NCBI GenBank assembly: GCA_019694165.1
Contig: JAIBCL010000014.1
Span: 1-64,000 of the forward strand
Direction of reading: 5' to 3'
From: Verrucomicrobiaceae bacterium
GTDB lineage: Bacteria > Verrucomicrobiota > Verrucomicrobiia > Verrucomicrobiales > Verrucomicrobiaceae
DNA: 64,000 nt
Part shown: piece after piece, positions 56,401 through 62,400 of the stretch
How positions within the stretch are numbered: the first letter of the stretch is position 1
Layout of the letters: each line of letters opens with the position of its first letter
Made by a program: the position numbers and the translations under genes
Notes under the pieces: model-generated
Databases searched by the model: none
Told to the model about the DNA's origin: nothing
The model's input: only the letters and a program-made list of their open reading frames with translations

Positions 56401-59400
56401 CCGCTGGCGCTGGTCGTGGTCGTGCCGACGAGCACGTCATCGGCGTTGTTCACGATGCCATCGACGCCCGGCGTGTAGAGCTGGACAGTGAGGCCGCTGA
56501 TGCCGACTTCAGTGCCGTCTTTGGTGCCGTTGTTGTTGAGGTCGTTCCAGACAAGGTTGCCGATGGACATCGTCGGCACGAGGCCGAAGTCCACAGTCGC
56601 ATCATCTTCGGCGGCGCTGAGGATGATGGCGGGACCGGTGATGGCTCCGCCGACCGTGCTCTGCGTGCCGTTGTCATCATTGTCCACGTTGTTGTCGAGG
56701 TTCACCGTCGTCGTGGACGAGAGCTGCGCGTTCGACGGCGGCGTGGGGATGCTGACCTGATAGCGGCCCGCAGTGAGCGCGCCGAAGCTGTAGTAGCCGC
56801 CGTTGGCCGTCGTCGTGGTCAGGTAGTTCGCCTCGCCAACGTCGAGGAAATCACCGTCCGCGTTCGAGTCGTAAGCGAGAGCCACCGCCACGCCGTCGAT
56901 GCCGTTCTCGCCCGCGTCCTTGATGCCGTTGTTGTTCACGTCGAGGAAGACCTGATTGCCGATGCTCGCGAAGGGCGAGCTGACGGCCGGCGGGCAGTCC
57001 GCCCAGATCGTCTTGGCATACGTCGGCGTCGTGGCCGCGCTGACGAGCGTGCCAATGTAGAAGTTGGTGTTCATGTTGAAGCGGACCACGCAGCCGCCGG
57101 TGTTCGACGAGGCGAGCAGTTCGTTCGTGTTCGGGAGGAACCAGAGGTCATAGCCATCGACCAGCGCGCCCGACGTCGCAGCGAAGCTGCTCTGCAAAGC
57201 GGCGCTCGTGGAGCCGACGAGGGTGTTGAGCTTGAAGCGGCGCAGGATGGAGTCGGTGTTCACCGTGTTGGTGGTGCCGGCGCGCTCGACGATCACAAAC
57301 TCCATCGGATTGATGAAGGTGATGCCCGTGTAGCCGGAGCCGACGGCGGCTACGGTGCCGCTGATGACGGTGCGCACGCTGAGATCTGCCGAGAAGCGCT
57401 CGACCTGCACCGTGCCGCCGTTCCAGCCGCGCGAGAGGAAGACATCGCCGGTGACCGGCTGCACGCACACGCCCCAGTTCGCCTGCAGGGTGTCATAGTA
57501 ATTGACGAGCACGCCGTCCGAGAGGCGGATGCGCATGATGCACCAGTTTCCATTCGTGCGCTGACCGGCGGCATAGACATACTGGCCGTCGGGCGAGACG
57601 GCGATGTCGAGGCAGTAGCAGTTCGTCACGACGCTGCGCTGCAGCACACCGGTGGTGCGGTCGAAGAAGTTCAGCTTTGCACCCGTGTTCGCGTAGTTCG
57701 GCGCAGTGGCGACGATGATGGTGTTGTTGATGCCCGTCATGCCGTCGAGCGTCATGGCCGGATTCGGATTGATGAAGGGCGACGGCGTCAGCTCGGCGCC
57801 GGTGCTGATGTTGAAACGATAGACGTGACCGTTGTTCGAGGTCGTCTCGACATCGCCGACATAGACATTGCCTCCGGTGCAGGCGGGCAGCACCTGCACG
57901 ACGTAGTCTTCGATCTCGCCCGTCGTCGAAGTCGAGCCGGTGGCTCCAGGCGTCGTGGTATTGGTGAGACGGAAGCGCGCGCCGAGATTCACGCCGGTCA
58001 CGGCGGCGGACGGCACCGTGATGGGCACCAGCACGTCGGCATTGGCCGCGCCGTTGTTGACGGCCACGTTCGTGGCGATCTGCTCGGCGGCGTCGAAGGT
58101 GCCGTTGTTGTTGAAGTCGATCCAGCCATTGAGATACGAGGTCGCGTTGAAGGTGTTGGTCACCTTCGCCACGGCGTAGCTCGTGGTGCCTGCGCGCAGC
58201 GCGTCGAAGGTGATGCCGTCTTCATCGGCGCCGTCGGCACTGGCTCCGGGATCAGGCGTCACGCTGACTTCGGCATCCACCGTGGCACCGAGGCGGAGCG
58301 TGGAGTTCATCGTACTGAACGTCGTGGTCGTCGCCGCGCCAGAGCCGTTCCAGTCGCCGAAGTCGATGCCCAGCGGCGTGATCGTGTAGCTCGGTGAGAC
58401 ACCCACGCAGCCGAGCGCATCCGTCGCCTTCAGCGTGAAGGTGTAGCTGGTGGTGCTGTTCGGCGTGCCGCTGAGCAGGCCGCCGCTGGTCAACGTGGCC
58501 CAGGCGGGCAGCGTTCCCGTATTCAGCGCGAAGGTGTAGGAGCCGGAGCCGGCGGAGGCCGTGGCCGTCTGCGAGTAGAGCGTGTTCACCGTGGCCGCAG
58601 TGGACGGAAGCGCGACGATTATCGTCGGGCAGGCGCGGAAGCCAAAGTCGATGGTGTTCTCCGTGTTCGTCGTGCCCGCCGTCCCTGGCTCGCCACCGGC
58701 GGTGAGCGTGAAGGCATACGACACGCTCGCGGTGCCCACGTAGGACGGCGACTGCACGCCATCGTTGTTGCTGTCCGTCGCAATGTCGGTGCCGGCGGTG
58801 GAGGAGGCCAGCGGGTAGGTGCCGTTCGGCGTCACGCGCACCTTGTAGCTGCCGGCGGTGTAAACCGTGAAGCCATACACACCGCTCGCATTCGTCGTCG
58901 TGCTGGTGATCACCGCGTTGGTGCTGCCATTGAGAAGTTCCACCGTGAGGCCGCTGATGCCGCTCTCGGTGCCGCTTTCGTAGGTGCCGTTGTTGTTCAC
59001 GTCGTTCCAGACGAGGTTGCCGACCTGGAAGCCCTGGAAGAGACCGAAGTCCACCGTGTAGTTCGTGTTCGCATCCGTGTCACCGTCGGTGGTTGACTCG
59101 CTGTTGTAGGCGAGATTGATCTTCGGGCTGAAGAGCGCCGTGTTCAGGCCGCCGGGCTGCGTGCCGTCGTTGTTGTTATCGACGTTGTTGTCCGTCGTGA
59201 CCGGCGTACCGGAGGTCAGAGGATAGGTCGCGTTCGGCGTGACCTTCACAAAGTAATCACCGGCCACCAAGCCCGAGAAGCTGTAGCCGCCGGTGGCGCT
59301 GGTCGTGGCGCTCGACACGAGCACGTCATCGGCCGTGTTCACATTGCCGTCCACGCCAGGCGTGTAGAGCTGCACGGTCAGGCCGCTGATGCCCACTTCC

Positions 59401-62400
59401 GCGCCGTCCTTCACGCCGTTGTTGTTGAGGTCGTTCCAGACGACGTTGCCGATTGAGAGCGAGGGATTGATCGTCACCACATAGTCTTCGGTCTCGCCCG
59501 TCGCGCCGCTGCTCGTCGGTGTCGTCGCCGCATTGTCGGTCAAACGGAAGCGCACGCCGCGCTGCGCGCCCGCGCTCGCCGTGGCTGGCACGGTGAAGGT
59601 CACGCTCACCGTCTGCGCGCTGGCATTGGCCGTGGTGACGGCGTTGTAGATGCGCTCGCCGCCGGCGGTGGTCCAATCGACGTTGTTGAAGGTGCCGTCG
59701 TTGTTGAAGTCGATCCACGCCTGCAGGTATTTGCCGGCGGTGTTGTTGTTGAACACGCTCACCGGAATGGTGACGCTGTTCGCCTGCGTGATGCTGGCCG
59801 GCATCGTGACGCCGTCTTCATCCGCGCCGTCAGCAGTGGCACCCACGTCTGGCGTGACGCTGTATTCGGCATCGACGGTGGCTCCGAGGCGGACATTGGC
59901 GCTCATGAACGTGCTGGCGGTCGTGGTGGCAGCGCCGCTGCCGTTCCAGTCGCCGAAGTCGAGAGGAGGAGTGAAGCCAAGGTCCACCGTAAGGTTGGTG
60001 TTGTCATCGTCACCGTTGTCGCCCGTGCTGCTGACTCCCGTCTCACCCGTCGTATCCGTCGGCATGGCGTCCGGGGCGAGAACGAAGTTGCCGGTGCTGA
60101 TGCCGTTCGTAGCGGGTGCGGCATTGTCCACACCGTGGTCGCGATCATCGATCAGGCTTGCACCCGTGACGGAAAGCGATCCGAACAGCGGGCCGCCCGA
60201 AGCGAAGTTCGATGCAGGGATGTGGATGAAATACTGGCCCGGCAGGAGGTTGGTCATGTTGTACAATCCACCGCCAGCGGTGGTGGCCGTCGCCGTGGCA
60301 GTGCCCGTGACCGCCGCGCCGGCCGGGAAGAGCTTCACCGTCACACCATTGACGCCTTCACCGGCGTCATAGACGCCGTTGTTGTTGGCATCGACGAAGA
60401 TCAGATTGCCGACGCCGACGGGACGCGGGCAGACGAGGCCGCCCCATGGCGGATTGTTGATGGAGCCGCCGGAGATCGTGACGTTGTTGGCCGCCACCGA
60501 ACCCTTGAGCGAAGCGGTGCCGAGATCGATGGTGCCCGAGGGCGAGAGGAACGAACCCCACAGCGACGACCCGCCCAGCGACACGGTGCCTGTGTTTTCG
60601 TAGAAGTTCCAAACGGTGATCGGTCCCTGCGCGGAGGAGCCAAGAGTCGCCGTCAGGCTCATGCTCGAGACACCCTGGACGTTCACGATGATCGCGGACG
60701 GATTCTGGCCGTTGAGGGCAAACTGGATCAGGCCGCTGGCAGCGCCCAGGAATTGAGCGCTGGTGAGCGTGAACACCGCAGTGCCGGTGCCCACCCCCGC
60801 TCCGACGGTGAGCGTGTACACATTGCCGACATTGCTCACGGTACCGTTGGCAAGCATCCCTGCGTAAGCGGCCGATTCCGCACCGACTGCCGCGAAGACG
60901 CCCGTGAAGTCAGGCACTGGAGTAGTCAGCAGGCTGCCGCCGCCTGGGTAGGAAACGGTCAGTCCGGCGGTCGAGAAGATCGTGCTGCTCGGGCCGTAGG
61001 CACTGCCCGACACCACGGACATCGACGAGCCGCCGCTTTGCGTGAGCGCCGTCTGCACCGCGAAGCTGTATTGCTGCGCTGTCGTGGCGGCATCCGTGCC
61101 GACCGAGAGCGCGCTGGTGGTGAGCGACACATTCTTCGCCATCACGCGCCCGAAGATGCCGGCGGAGGTGGCGGTGAGATTGTTCTTCGCCACGACATTG
61201 AGCTTGTTGAGCACCCAGCCCTGCAAGCACGGATCCGACACGATCTGCACGACGTAGTCTTCGATCTCACCCGTCGCGCCGCTGCTCGTCGGCGTGGTGG
61301 CGCTGTTGTCGCTCAGGCGGAAGCGCACGCCGCGCTGCGTGCCCGCGCTCGCCGTGGCAGGCACGGTAAAGGTGACGTTCACCGTCTGCGCGCTGGCATT
61401 GGCCGTGGTGACGGCGTTGTAGATGCGCTCGCCGCCAGCGGTGGTCCAATCGACGTTGTTGAAGGTGCCGTCGTTGTTGAAGTCGATCCAGCCCTGGAGG
61501 TATTTACCGGCGGTGTTGTTGTTGAAGACGCTCACCGGAATGGTGACGTTCGCCCCCTGCGTGATCGTCGGAGGCATGGTCACGCCGTCTTCATCCGCGC
61601 CGTCAGCGGTCGCACCGGCATCTGGCGTGACGCTGGCTTCTGCATCGACAGTGGCGCCGAGACGGAGGGTGCTGTTGATCGAACTGCTCGTGGTACTGGT
61701 CGCCGCGCCGGTGCCGTTCCAGTCGCCGAAGTCCAAGGTAAGGCATCGAGGATAGAACAAGGCCTCCTTCGGCTCGCCCAGAGTGCCGCCGCTGCTCCAA
61801 ACGCCGATGTCCGCACCGGTGCTTCCGTTGATCTTGCGGATGTTGTTGTTCATGATGTCGGACACGTAGATGTTGCCATCCGGCCCGAAGCTGATGCCGC
61901 CAAAGGCTCCGCTCGATGTCGAGAAGGTGCTGATCGCCATGGTCGCTCCCGTCGTGACCTTATAGACGAGGTTGTTGTGGGCGCAGACGTAAAGGTTGCC
62001 ATCGGGTCCAAAGACAAAGCCACGCACGGTGAGCACGCCGCCGGGCAGTGCGATGCTGTCGATGAACGCGCCACTGAGATCGAAGCGCATGATCAAGCCG
62101 CTGCCGTAGTTGCCCACATAGAGCTTGTTGTCGGTGCTCCAGAGCAGGCCCTGGAACGGTTGATTCAAGCCCGCCGTGCTCGGCACGAAGTTGTCGATGA
62201 AGGCTCCGGTGCTGCCGTTGTAGCGTTTGATTTCGTTGCTGTTGCGGCTGGCGATGTAGCAGTTGCCATCGGGTCCCCAGGTGATGCCGCTGGGTGTGTT
62301 CAAGCTGTTGCCGCTGGCGATGAAAGTGCCGACCACGGCTCCCGTACGCGAGTTGTAACGCACGATCTTGTGATCGAACGATGAGGTGACAAACAAGTCG

